Below the pieces are notes generated by a model that was given only the letters and a program-made list of their open reading frames with translations, was not told the origin of the DNA and did no database searches. A DNA stretch of 64,000 nucleotides, taken from NCBI GenBank assembly GCA_934691725.1, contig CAKUTF010000002.1, positions 83,452 through 147,451 of the forward strand, read 5' to 3'. Position 1 is the stretch's first letter. The number at the start of each line of letters is the position of its first letter. Shown here in pieces: positions 23,435 to 32,629 of this stretch. A program made the translations under genes and the position numbers. The DNA is from an uncultured Fibrobacter sp. (GTDB lineage Bacteria > Fibrobacterota > Fibrobacteria > Fibrobacterales > Fibrobacteraceae).

Positions 23435-26400
23435 TCAATTTTTTGTCACACCTGTTCCTTGGCAAGGGCTTACTCCCCCAGCATATTCGCAACCAATCTT
23501 ATCTATAGTCCCCGAATTTATCGTAAGAATCGAGCCTGAAATCGGCATTACATTTGTAGAGGCTTGATGTTCGCTTCCATCACAGGTCAAAGAAGTCCCA
23601 CCATAAGAAATATCAGCCCCAATAGAACATATATAGAAATAACTATATGAATTAGTACCCTTGCAATCATGCAAGACTTTATACGTTCCTTTATTTGAAA
23701 TTTTAGAATTAATTTCCGGCCATCCTCCATTATCGCTTTTATCCAAACAAAGTGTATAATCTACATCAGAATTACTCGACGAAGATAATAAATTTTCACT
23801 AGAACTTGAAGAAGTTCCAACAATAACTACAGTATTTTCACAAAGAGTTGCAGGAGAATAATTCCAAAGATTTCCTTTATATGTATATGTTCCTGCTTCT
23901 AATTCCGAGATAGTTGCAGAACAAACATTTTGACTGCAAGAAATATTTCCAGATTTAGTCCAGCCTTCGGTGTACCATTGATTCCCACCGAAACTAGAAT
24001 TATTTCCATCATAAATCCACTTCAAAGTAAAAGATTCTCCAACATTAACCGAGCTAACCTCTTCACCAGCAGAATTTCTAACCTCGCAAGTCATCGTCTC
24101 ATTTTTAAAGGTTACTTCTTTTGAACATTGCTGGACCCCATTATAATACATGATAAATGTAAATGTACCAGACTCCGATTGAATAAATGAATTTTCACGG
24201 CATTGTCCACCAGCTTCACACTTAATGGTCATTGAAGCATCTCCTCCAGTGACCATAAACTCAGTATATGAAGTGAGCCCAGAAAAGGTAGGAACAAACG
24301 TATAAGAAGTCCCCACATAATAAGAAGATACAGAATTCGAATAGTCCTTCAAATCACAATCAAGAACCGTAAAATTTTCCCCACTCGAGCTGCTTTCCCC
24401 CACCGCAGCCGAGCTGCTGCTCGATTCCGCTTCGTTAGAAGACGAACTTTTCACAGCGACGATTTCAAATTCCGAAGAACATCCATCAAACGGGTAATCC
24501 GCATTCGCAGATTCCACGCGATACCGGTACGTCCCGATATTCCACGGTGAACTTTCCGAGTTTTCGCCAAACGACAAAGCATAATTTCCGGTACCAGTCT
24601 CTGAAATTTTCCCATCATCCGTCGAAATTTTCCACTGGCAACCGCCATCCGGGCAGCCGGTAAATGTCACCGAAAACTTCGGCAGACCTTTCCCCTGCGC
24701 CACGGTGGAATTTCCGTCTATTTTGCATTCCGCCGTAATCTTCCCGATCGTCGAAGGATCGACCGAGCATTCCTTTTCCGCGGTAGCGTTTCCGTTTCCG
24801 GCAAGGGAAAGCTTGAACGCGTAGGATTTTCCCTGGTCTTCCTTGTAGGGATTTCGATCGTCCGCAAAAGCCAACTTTGCGGTCGTCCCGTCAAACAGGC
24901 AGGAATTCGAAGCCTCGCAGGAAACCGTTTCCGAATTCGAATAGCCTTCGACCGTCCGCGTCACCGTAAAGGACTGGATCTTATCCGGGTTGGAAACATC
25001 CGCTTCGATATTCCACTGGCTACCGCCCGCATATTTGGCGCGACAGGCGCTGAGCGAAACCGCATTCGCACAGTTCGACAAGACCGACTTGACCCGAACC
25101 ACAGAACCGTTGTTCCTGAAGCAGATTCCAGAAACATTCTCCGGGTCAAAGCCATCCGCATTCGCCGTCATCACATCCACCACATCAAAGGTGGACGGTC
25201 CGAAACGGGAAATTTTTACCGCATCGCTTTCAAAATCATTCTCTCCCCAAGCATCGTTCTTGCTCAGCAGGAAAACTTCCAAGTCGGGATTTTCTCCGGT
25301 TCCGCTCACGGATTCCAGTTCAATTTCCAGGCTCGCCGCCCGCAGATTCACCGAAGCGTCAAACTTTTTGCACTTTGCCTCCGACGAATACGGATAGTCT
25401 TCAACCACATCAATTAAAATCTTGTGTTCCGAACATTCCGTAAATTCGCCCGTCCAGAACTTGCCGCAATGGGCGCGCCCGTTTTCGCCAGCCGGAATCC
25501 AGGCGTTCTGTTCATCGTCCGAAACGGAGCAGTTCAGCGAAGCGTAGGCGGTTTTCACATCTTCGCCGTTCTTGTAGCCGTGCAATCCGGAACCCGACGG
25601 ATCAAAGCGATAGCCATCTACGCAGGTAATGACTTTTTCATATCCGCCGCACGCATCCGTCCCATTTACATAGTAATACGTTTCCGCGCAGCTCTTCGAA
25701 TTGAACCACGCCGAATGCCCGAGCCACGGCTTCACATCCTTTCCCGTCGGAACGATTCCGTTTTCCGCCACCGCGCGGAACGAACACTTGACCGTCGGAT
25801 AGGTGTCGTGGCATTCCGAACCGTAATCCTCGCTTTTCCAGCCGATTCCATAAATCTTGAAATTCGCATCGGCGATTCCGAACCCGACATATTCGTAGGA
25901 ACGGTTCAGATACTTTGCATAATTCGCCTCGTTCAAGCTGAACTGGCACGAATACGCTTTCGGAGAACCGTAATAGTTATCCTTGGACGCTTCAACGACT
26001 AGCACATCGCCCGCATCGCTCGACTTGAGGGTTGCCGTCACCATCACCATCGCGTTTGCCGAAACCGATGCGCTCGAACCGTTGTCCGTCGGAACGCTCG
26101 ACTTGCAATTTTTCCCGTTTTCGTTGCAAAGCTGGACTTCCAGATTACCCGATGCGTTCGCATACACGTTCAGCATCATGTATTCCGAAGCGTTTCCGTT
26201 CGACCGCAAAATAAGCCCGGAATTCTGGATTCTTGCGCTCGACCGGTCATTGCTCGACGTCGCCTTTGGAACCTGCAAAAGCGCTTTCATCGTCCCGTAA
26301 AGTCCCGCGCTGACCGTACTCATCACCTTGACAGAGGACTGTTCGAGATCTTTCCGCTTTACCGAACGCTCCACCGAAACGCTTCCGTTTTCATACAAAA

Positions 26401-29400
26401 TATTTCCCACTGCGCCAGAAACAAGGTTCCACTTCGCCTTGGTGTAAGTCGGGCCGTTCGAAACGCCAGCGCATACGCCGTCGGAACCGCTCTGGCAATT
26501 GTCGATGCAGTATTCCTTTTCGTCAAAGCTTCCATCGCAAATTACCTGTGAACGGTTGAACTCGTCAAAGAAACAGTGCCGGTCCGCTTCGCCGAAATGC
26601 GCAACCAGCGAATATTCCGCAGATCCTTGAATCGTAAACGCCGGATAGACCGTATTCGCGAGCACATCGGAACCGGACGGGCAGTTTCCCGCAGAATTTT
26701 CGCACTTCCAATAGTTGAAATTCTTGTGGTCGGTCGAACTCGTGTCAAGCTTGAGCGTTACCTGGTCCCCTTGGAAAACGTCAATCGCGCAACGCTTGTT
26801 TTCGTCGGCATTCGAACTGTAATCGCAATGCTCTGTAACCGTTCCCGTGGAGCGTTCGATGAGAATATCGATTTTGGGATTGTTTCCCGTGCCGACATCG
26901 CCCGTAAAGCCCACGATCATCTTCTGCTTTTTCGCAAAGACGCTTGCGCGAAGAGACACGGTTGTATTCGCCGCCTGGGTAGAAAGGTCGAACGAATTGT
27001 TTTCCGCAGGAATGATCGCGACGCAGCCCGATTTTATTGCCCCGGATTCGACAAGTTTTCCCTCGCCCGTTCCACCGGCGACGCAGTTCCATTTATCGTT
27101 CTTCTGGACTGTCGCACAGGCGATTCCCGAAGCAATCGTCACCCATTCCGACGATTCGCAATCTCCCTTGGGCCAAATATTTTTTGACTCGGGGCAGACT
27201 CCAGAATGATCTTTGCAGTATTTTTCAAAATCCTCATCCGTAATTTCTTCGCGATTCACCTGGACATTGCTCGAAACATGCACGTCGGAGAGCCACGGCG
27301 AACCGAGCCGGTAACCGTTGCCTTCCTTCAGCTGCACCGTGAATGTTCCGCTTGTTGCGCCGGTCGTCTTAATGGTGTATAGCGGAATCGACGTCCCGCT
27401 TGTTCCGCGCACCTTGATTTCGCATTCATTGTCCGTACAGGAAATTGAAGTTCCCGAAGCAGGCACCACCTCCCATCCCCCCTCGGGTTCATCGCTCTTG
27501 GAAAATTTGACCGTGATTTCCTCGCTCGCATCGACAATCAAATTAATTTGTGCGGAACCCGTCGAGTTGATTCCCTGGGATTCCTTTTCGAAACGGACCG
27601 AGGGAACGTCGCTTTCTTCCGAGCCGATGACGACCCAGAACGGCACGTTTTCGTCGTAGCCCGAAGCGCTTGTCTTGCATTCATAGACGCCTTTCTGCAG
27701 GGCGGTACCGCTATAAAGCGAACCGTTCACGCTCAGGGATGCGTCGGAGCTTGCACATGAATTCACGCTCACGTTTTCCTTTTTGAGCTTCGACCCGTTC
27801 AACGCGAGCACGTTATAATAGTCCCGGAGCGAGCCTTTGGGGTTCGCGGGCAAGTAGATAATCCGCGGAAGGACGATATAGGCGCTGTCGATTCTCGTTT
27901 CCTCCGCATTTTCCGGAGCGGCTTCCCGGCTTTCATACTGCGATTCGAGCGAGACGCCGAGCTGAGGCGCCATCGAGATATAGTGCGGGTCGAAACCGCC
28001 GTAATTGATGTTCCCCAACGAGCCGCCCGACGAACCGCCCGAGCCGCCGGAAGCTCCGCCACAAGGCGAACCGTCGTTGTTGCAGATGATGCCGTTTTCG
28101 GTCAACTCGTCTATCAATTCTTGGCTATAAGTTAATGTTGCATCTTCAAATCGTGTCCCTGCACAAGATTCCGCCGTCGCATAAACAGTACCTGTTAAAT
28201 TCAATTTAGATTTTCCAATTTCTCCTTCTGTATATATAAAATAGTTAACCGATGTTCCATTGATATGGTGAGCGCCATTCTTTAAGTATAAAAAGACAGA
28301 AGTCTCTGCATTTTTTGTTTGAGGCAAGCCATTTTGGCAAGATATAGCATCATTTGCTATAATTATAAATTTACCATCAAGAGTTCCTTCTGGACAATTC
28401 TCATCTCCAGTTCCCTCTGAAACATCTACAACAAGATAACCATTATATAGATTTTTTTCAGATAATGTTTCGTCATCAGAATTCTCTTTATAACAATTAT
28501 TCAATTCAGAAACCAAACCTTTATTCCATTGCTTTATCGTAGCAGCACAACCTTTATCCGCAAAACTTGCGAATTTATCCTTCGCCGTAACCAAAGGATC
28601 TTTTACTTTATAATTGGAACCGTCACACCCCGCTTCCTTTTTCCAAATCGAATCACAGTCGGCCTTGACCTGTTCCGCACATTCAAAAGGTACTTGAGAC
28701 GGCAAGTTGCGATTCACCGTTCCGTTGGATTTGAACCAAGGATAAATAGAACATATCGGAAAAGATGTCGGATACTCTTTCCCTTCAAATCCTGTCACTC
28801 CTTTTTCCGATTGGCAAGCATGGGTGGAATTTGAAGGATTATAAGAAGAAACTCCTCCATAACTGGAATCACCTATTAAAATATTATTGATCCAATAATG
28901 GCTAAAGCCATTGGAATACACATCTTTAAACTCAACCTTTAAAGGGTTATAATCCAAAAAATACATATCATTTTTTAATTCAATAGATTGATACGGATAA
29001 TAAGGATTATACCTGTACTCTGGAGGCCTATAATTCCATTCTCGCTTTTTTCCAACAGAAAACTCTTTATACTCCTTGTAAGACGAAGACCCGTAGGCAT
29101 TTTTAATATACACTTGTGATTTTTCAGAATTTCCCAGAACTATTTTCTTATAGTTACTAACATTTTCAAAGCTCGTATATATTCCATAAGGATTTTCAAT
29201 CCATACATTTCCCTCTACAGAAAAAGGTTCTGTTGTTCCCTTAGAGTCAATTTGTCCTTCTTCAGCAACACATAGATTTTCTCCAATTTTTGTATAATAT
29301 CCACCAGCATCCTGAGTTGTTGTAAATTTTCCATTTAAAGAAACACTTTTATTAATAACCATCGCCTTTTGTTGTTTTACATTTCCTCCAAAATAAGCAT

Positions 29401-30154
29401 TGCCACTTAAATTCATTGGTCCTTCAAAATCGCCTCCAACAAAAAAATCGGTCGCATATACACCATTATTTTGAATTGAAGCGTTCCCCCCAATGCAAAT
29501 AGTTTTTCCCACTTTAACATCATTTCCAGACAGCTCAGCATTTCCTGTTACCACCCAATTACCAGTTATTACAGGCGGATTTCCCGACCAATTACCATTA
29601 ATAACAGCAGATGTTAAAGTAGCTTGCGTACTCGTATAACTCCCCCCGAAATACGCATAGTCGAAATCCACCTTCGACGCATTCTTTTCCGCCGGCACCT
29701 TCACCTGGTACAGCCCGTCCACATTTAAAATTGCGACCTCGCTGTGGGACGCCGCCCCGTTCCGGGCTTCGCCTTTCGACAAAAGCTTTAATTTGTATGT
29801 CGAATTTTCGGTGTTCACGCCGGTGAGCCACACGCTATAACTTTGCCCTTCGCGCTGCAACGAACGCAGCTGGCGGTCCATCCGAACGGGCTTCTTGCCA
29901 CCGTCAAAATACTGCTTGATCAGCGCACCGGCATCGTTTGCGTGCCACGCAATCCAGGCCCGCGCATTTTCGATTCCCGCGAGCGAACTCTGGTAGGCCT
30001 CGCGTTCGAGCATCCGCGAACTCGACGCCCTGCCCTGGGAAGTGATCCATTTATAAGTCGCCGTCGCAGCGATCGTCGCCACCAGCATAAAGAGCATCAC
30101 GACAATCAGGGAGACGCCGGACTTGGCATTTCTGCTTTTGAAATTCCCATTCAT
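23435..30154 (-). CDS. Giant PilX-type pilin-like surface protein (2239 residues)
   Basis: The start at 30154 (MNGNFKSRNAK) follows GGAGGTG; a longer frame upstream would overlap the preceding gene. Residues 11-65 form a PilX-type N-terminus (SGVSLIVVMLFMLVATIAA) that would insert in the inner membrane and assemble at a type IV pilus tip. Next is a beta-helix-like Gly/Asn-rich region (about 200-330, many GGN/GN repeats), a Gly/Ser linker (GGASGGSGGSSGG, about 690-710), a long run of Cys-containing beta domains including an InlB-like repeat and a LamG-like part, and Ser-rich linkers near 1895-1921 and 2138-2150. The C-terminus shows no terminal sorting domain. Base composition changes sharply at about 24.4, 28.1 and 29.6 kb. 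It probably acts as an adhesin carried by minor pilins. Confidence 0.85.
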   Translation of the reverse strand: MNGNFKSRNAKSGVSLIVVMLFMLVATIAATATYKWITSQGRASSSRMLEREAYQSSLAGIENARAWIAWHANDAGALIKQYFDGGKKPVRMDRQLRSLQREGQSYSVWLTGVNTENSTYKLKLLSKGEARNGAASHSEVAILNVDGLYQVKVPAEKNASKVDFDYAYFGGSYTSTQATLTSAVINGNWSGNPPVITGNWVVTGNAELSGNDVKVGKTICIGGNASIQNNGVYATDFFVGGDFEGPMNLSGNAYFGGNVKQQKAMVINKSVSLNGKFTTTQDAGGYYTKIGENLCVAEEGQIDSKGTTEPFSVEGNVWIENPYGIYTSFENVSNYKKIVLGNSEKSQVYIKNAYGSSSYKEYKEFSVGKKREWNYRPPEYRYNPYYPYQSIELKNDMYFLDYNPLKVEFKDVYSNGFSHYWINNILIGDSSYGGVSSYNPSNSTHACQSEKGVTGFEGKEYPTSFPICSIYPWFKSNGTVNRNLPSQVPFECAEQVKADCDSIWKKEAGCDGSNYKVKDPLVTAKDKFASFADKGCAATIKQWNKGLVSELNNCYKENSDDETLSEKNLYNGYLVVDVSEGTGDENCPEGTLDGKFIIIANDAISCQNGLPQTKNAETSVFLYLKNGAHHINGTSVNYFIYTEGEIGKSKLNLTGTVYATAESCAGTRFEDATLTYSQELIDELTENGIICNNDGSPCGGASGGSGGSSGGSLGNINYGGFDPHYISMAPQLGVSLESQYESREAAPENAEETRIDSAYIVLPRIIYLPANPKGSLRDYYNVLALNGSKLKKENVSVNSCASSDASLSVNGSLYSGTALQKGVYECKTSASGYDENVPFWVVIGSEESDVPSVRFEKESQGINSTGSAQINLIVDASEEITVKFSKSDEPEGGWEVVPASGTSISCTDNECEIKVRGTSGTSIPLYTIKTTGATSGTFTVQLKEGNGYRLGSPWLSDVHVSSNVQVNREEITDEDFEKYCKDHSGVCPESKNIWPKGDCESSEWVTIASGIACATVQKNDKWNCVAGGTGEGKLVESGAIKSGCVAIIPAENNSFDLSTQAANTTVSLRASVFAKKQKMIVGFTGDVGTGNNPKIDILIERSTGTVTEHCDYSSNADENKRCAIDVFQGDQVTLKLDTSSTDHKNFNYWKCENSAGNCPSGSDVLANTVYPAFTIQGSAEYSLVAHFGEADRHCFFDEFNRSQVICDGSFDEKEYCIDNCQSGSDGVCAGVSNGPTYTKAKWNLVSGAVGNILYENGSVSVERSVKRKDLEQSSVKVMSTVSAGLYGTMKALLQVPKATSSNDRSSARIQNSGLILRSNGNASEYMMLNVYANASGNLEVQLCNENGKNCKSSVPTDNGSSASVSANAMVMVTATLKSSDAGDVLVVEASKDNYYGSPKAYSCQFSLNEANYAKYLNRSYEYVGFGIADANFKIYGIGWKSEDYGSECHDTYPTVKCSFRAVAENGIVPTGKDVKPWLGHSAWFNSKSCAETYYYVNGTDACGGYEKVITCVDGYRFDPSGSGLHGYKNGEDVKTAYASLNCSVSDDEQNAWIPAGENGRAHCGKFWTGEFTECSEHKILIDVVEDYPYSSEAKCKKFDASVNLRAASLEIELESVSGTGENPDLEVFLLSKNDAWGENDFESDAVKISRFGPSTFDVVDVMTANADGFDPENVSGICFRNNGSVVRVKSVLSNCANAVSLSACRAKYAGGSQWNIEADVSNPDKIQSFTVTRTVEGYSNSETVSCEASNSCLFDGTTAKLAFADDRNPYKEDQGKSYAFKLSLAGNGNATAEKECSVDPSTIGKITAECKIDGNSTVAQGKGLPKFSVTFTGCPDGGCQWKISTDDGKISETGTGNYALSFGENSESSPWNIGTYRYRVESANADYPFDGCSSEFEIVAVKSSSSNEAESSSSSAAVGESSSSGENFTVLDCDLKDYSNSVSSYYVGTSYTFVPTFSGLTSYTEFMVTGGDASMTIKCEAGGQCRENSFIQSESGTFTFIMYYNGVQQCSKEVTFKNETMTCEVRNSAGEEVSSVNVGESFTLKWIYDGNNSSFGGNQWYTEGWTKSGNISCSQNVCSATISELEAGTYTYKGNLWNYSPATLCENTVVIVGTSSSSSENLLSSSSNSDVDYTLCLDKSDNGGWPEINSKISNKGTYKVLHDCKGTNSYSYFYICSIGADISYGGTSLTCDGSEHQASTNVMPISGSILTINSGTIDKIGCEYAGGVSPCQGTGVTKN

Positions 30155-30165
30155 GAACACCTCCG

Positions 30166-31560
30166 TCAATCCGTCGGACCGTTGCCAGGCGTAGGCACGA
30201 CCAACAGGGCGTTTCCGGTTTCGCCTCTCTGCTTCAAGACGAGATCCAGCCGAAAGGCCTTGACCTTTTGCTTGAGAGGCTTTTTGTCCGCATTGTTCCA
30301 CCCCCAATTATCAACAAAGTTGTAATTCGCGCTCGCGATTCTTTTCACCTTCAGGTTTTCAATCGTGAGCGTGCCTTCCGAAGCGAGCGGAGAATAGAAC
30401 ACAAAGGTAAATGCGAGACAGACGTTTTTCACCGTATCGGGCACGGTAAAGCGCATCGAATGCCTTCCGTCCGGAGCGTCCGTCGCAAGTGGCGGATAGA
30501 AGAGGAAATCGTGCGTCAAAGCGTTCCCGTTTTTCTTCGGGATGTTTCCGTCCGCCGCATTCCGGAATCCCACCGAAAAGTGGTCCTTTCCCGGCACGAA
30601 CATCAGGCTCTTGTCATCCGCATTCGACGGGGCGGGAACCGTAAAGGAAATTTCATATTCCTCGTGCGGTTTAAACAGGAAGAACTCTTTTCCATAGCTA
30701 TCGCAGTTGCTTCGCCACGGGTCGCTCGCCCGGGCCGCGCTTTCGTCCCGAATCGCGAAGACCTGGTTTGCGAACACATCCGACTTGGCGCTTCCGGTAG
30801 CCGGATCGTAATTGGACGTAAATCCCGAAAGGACTTGCTTTGCACCGCCTTCATCTTTGGAGCCTTCACCGTTTTCGATTCTCTGGATTTGGTTAAAATC
30901 CGAAGATTCCCCGTTTCGCGGGATCAGGCGAAAATCGTCACCGTTATTTTTCGGGAAAATCTGTTCATCGTTTTCGAGATTCTCGACAGAAGGCTTCGCC
31001 GGCTGCACACGAAAAACCTCCACTGCCGCCTGGGCCATCTCCACCGCTTCGGGAGAACTTCCCACGTCCGCACACGGATCGTCGTCCGCAAGCGAAAATC
31101 CGGACTTTTTCGCAAGCAGCCTGCAGGAACGCTTCAACTTTTCGCCATCGGCAAACCAGCTGATTTCCTCGACCGCTTCGTAATGGCCGTCCGCATCATA
31201 GCGAATCCGCCGTAACGCGAGACTGTCAAACCCGTTTTTCTCTTCGACAAAAAACGACGAAGAATCCCCGTCCGCCGGATCCATATAGACAAGGACATTC
31301 ACCTCGCTGAACTTGTCGCCATAGGATTCTCCCCCGTCGGCGTTCCCCGCCTCCTTGGAACTTTTCGCGCCCATCTGGGAGACGTCATCTTTAAATAGCG
31401 CAGCCACGTTTTCCGCTTCTTCCGTCGCCTTCAGCATGTTCTGAGTGCGCACGCGGAACCGGGTGCTGTTCGAAAAGGCCTCGCCCGCGACCAGCACGAC
31501 GATTCCAATCATCGCCATATAGACGACCAGTTCCATCAGGGTAAAGCCGCTCTTTTTCAT
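30166..31560 (-). CDS. PilW-type minor pilin (prepilin)
   Basis: A 464-residue protein with a class III prepilin signal MKKSGFTLMELVVYMAMIGIVV (Gly-Phe cleavage site, Glu5 of the mature form) and a long soluble domain. The start at 31560 overlaps the PilV-type stop as ATGA. At this size it fits PilW-like minor pilins, which help prime the pilus and connect to PilX/PilY1. It sits 11 bp before the giant PilX-type gene. Confidence 0.85.
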   Translation of the reverse strand: MKKSGFTLMELVVYMAMIGIVVLVAGEAFSNSTRFRVRTQNMLKATEEAENVAALFKDDVSQMGAKSSKEAGNADGGESYGDKFSEVNVLVYMDPADGDSSSFFVEEKNGFDSLALRRIRYDADGHYEAVEEISWFADGEKLKRSCRLLAKKSGFSLADDDPCADVGSSPEAVEMAQAAVEVFRVQPAKPSVENLENDEQIFPKNNGDDFRLIPRNGESSDFNQIQRIENGEGSKDEGGAKQVLSGFTSNYDPATGSAKSDVFANQVFAIRDESAARASDPWRSNCDSYGKEFFLFKPHEEYEISFTVPAPSNADDKSLMFVPGKDHFSVGFRNAADGNIPKKNGNALTHDFLFYPPLATDAPDGRHSMRFTVPDTVKNVCLAFTFVFYSPLASEGTLTIENLKVKRIASANYNFVDNWGWNNADKKPLKQKVKAFRLDLVLKQRGETGNALLVVPTPGNGPTD

Positions 31561-32018
31561 CGGATGATCCTCGAAATGCTGATGGATTGCGTGGAACTCT
31601 TGAAAGGCCACGAGACCGTCACGTCGATGCGCTTGGCAAAGACATGCGAAACCTTATCGTATTCCGAGGAATCCGACGCGGTAAAGACCGAATCCGGCGA
31701 AACGACAGCCTCCGCGGAATAGTTTACGGTCATATCGTGTGGAATCAGTCCGGGCTGGCCGCTCCACGTCCGGGAGATATCGTCAAACCGGACAGTATCC
31801 GACTTCAGCGAGGCAAGTCCCGTACGGCTGAGCGAATCGATGACCTGTTGCGCCACTTCGACCGCACCGTCGCGTCCGCGGATCCGAAGGAGCGCTTCGC
31901 GGTTTCCCGACTGCAGGTTGTTCACGGCGACATACAGAAATCCGAGTACGGCGATAGCGACCAGCACTTCCATGATGCCGAAACCGCCCTTTTTCTCTAA
32001 AAAACTGGACCTCTCCAT
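31557..32018 (-). CDS. PilV-type minor pilin (prepilin)
   Basis: A 153-residue protein beginning MERSSFLEKKGGFGIMEVLVAIAVLGF: a prepilin leader with a G-F cleavage site and Glu5, typical of PilV. The ATG at 32018 follows GAGG; a longer frame to 32135 lacks support and overlaps the upstream gene. It is coupled to the next pilin gene by ATGA. Confidence 0.85.
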   Translation of the reverse strand: MERSSFLEKKGGFGIMEVLVAIAVLGFLYVAVNNLQSGNREALLRIRGRDGAVEVAQQVIDSLSRTGLASLKSDTVRFDDISRTWSGQPGLIPHDMTVNYSAEAVVSPDSVFTASDSSEYDKVSHVFAKRIDVTVSWPFKSSTQSISISRIIR

Positions 32019-32025
32019 GCGAACC

Positions 32026-32553
32026 TCACAGATCTTCCCACGAAGAGCCGTCGCCTTTCTTCGGAGCGATTGAATTTTTTTCCTTGGACTTGACCGCTGC
32101 CCCAAAAAGATCGTCGTTCCCGTATTTCGCGACAAAATATCCCTGGTAGGGGGCAGCCGAAAGTCCGAATTTCGGAGCGAATTCCGCCCCGGAAGCGAGC
32201 CAGTTTACGCCATCAAATCCGCTGATCGTCGCATCGACAAGCGAAACCCGCAAAACCAGTTCCATGCTGTCGAGAGCAACCGCGTTCTCCGTGTCGGAGC
32301 ATTTCGAGCGATACGTGACAAGCTTTTTATCCGACTTGCCTTTGACGCAAAGCGTATCATTCAATTGGCGAGCCTTGTTCGCTGTCGCTTCGAGATAGGC
32401 GGCCATGTTGTAAGCTGCGTCCTTCGTCCGGCTGTTCGCTATCGCCCCGGACATTCCGCCGTAGCCGACCGCCGACAAAATACCGATTACCGCGACGACC
32501 GTCAGGACCTCGACCAGCGTAAAACCGCATCTTGAGCGCGTATAGTTCTTCAC
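32026..32553 (-). CDS. FimT/GspH-type pseudopilin
   Basis: A 175-residue prepilin with leader MKNYTRSRCGFTLVEVLTVVAVIGIL (cleavage after Gly, Glu5) and a GspH/FimT-type C-terminal domain. It starts at GTG 32553 and stands first in the four-gene pilin operon. A TATAGAT stretch at about 32565 on the minus strand may be its -10 element. No assembly ATPase, secretin or PilT is in the window, so the machine is encoded elsewhere. Confidence 0.82.
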   Translation of the reverse strand: MKNYTRSRCGFTLVEVLTVVAVIGILSAVGYGGMSGAIANSRTKDAAYNMAAYLEATANKARQLNDTLCVKGKSDKKLVTYRSKCSDTENAVALDSMELVLRVSLVDATISGFDGVNWLASGAEFAPKFGLSAAPYQGYFVAKYGNDDLFGAAVKSKEKNSIAPKKGDGSSWEDL

Positions 32554-32629
32554 AAGGATAAATCTATACTATTTATCGTTTTTGGTAAACAAAAGAATAC
32601 AGAAGAGGCGAAAAAACGTCCCAGGTCCA

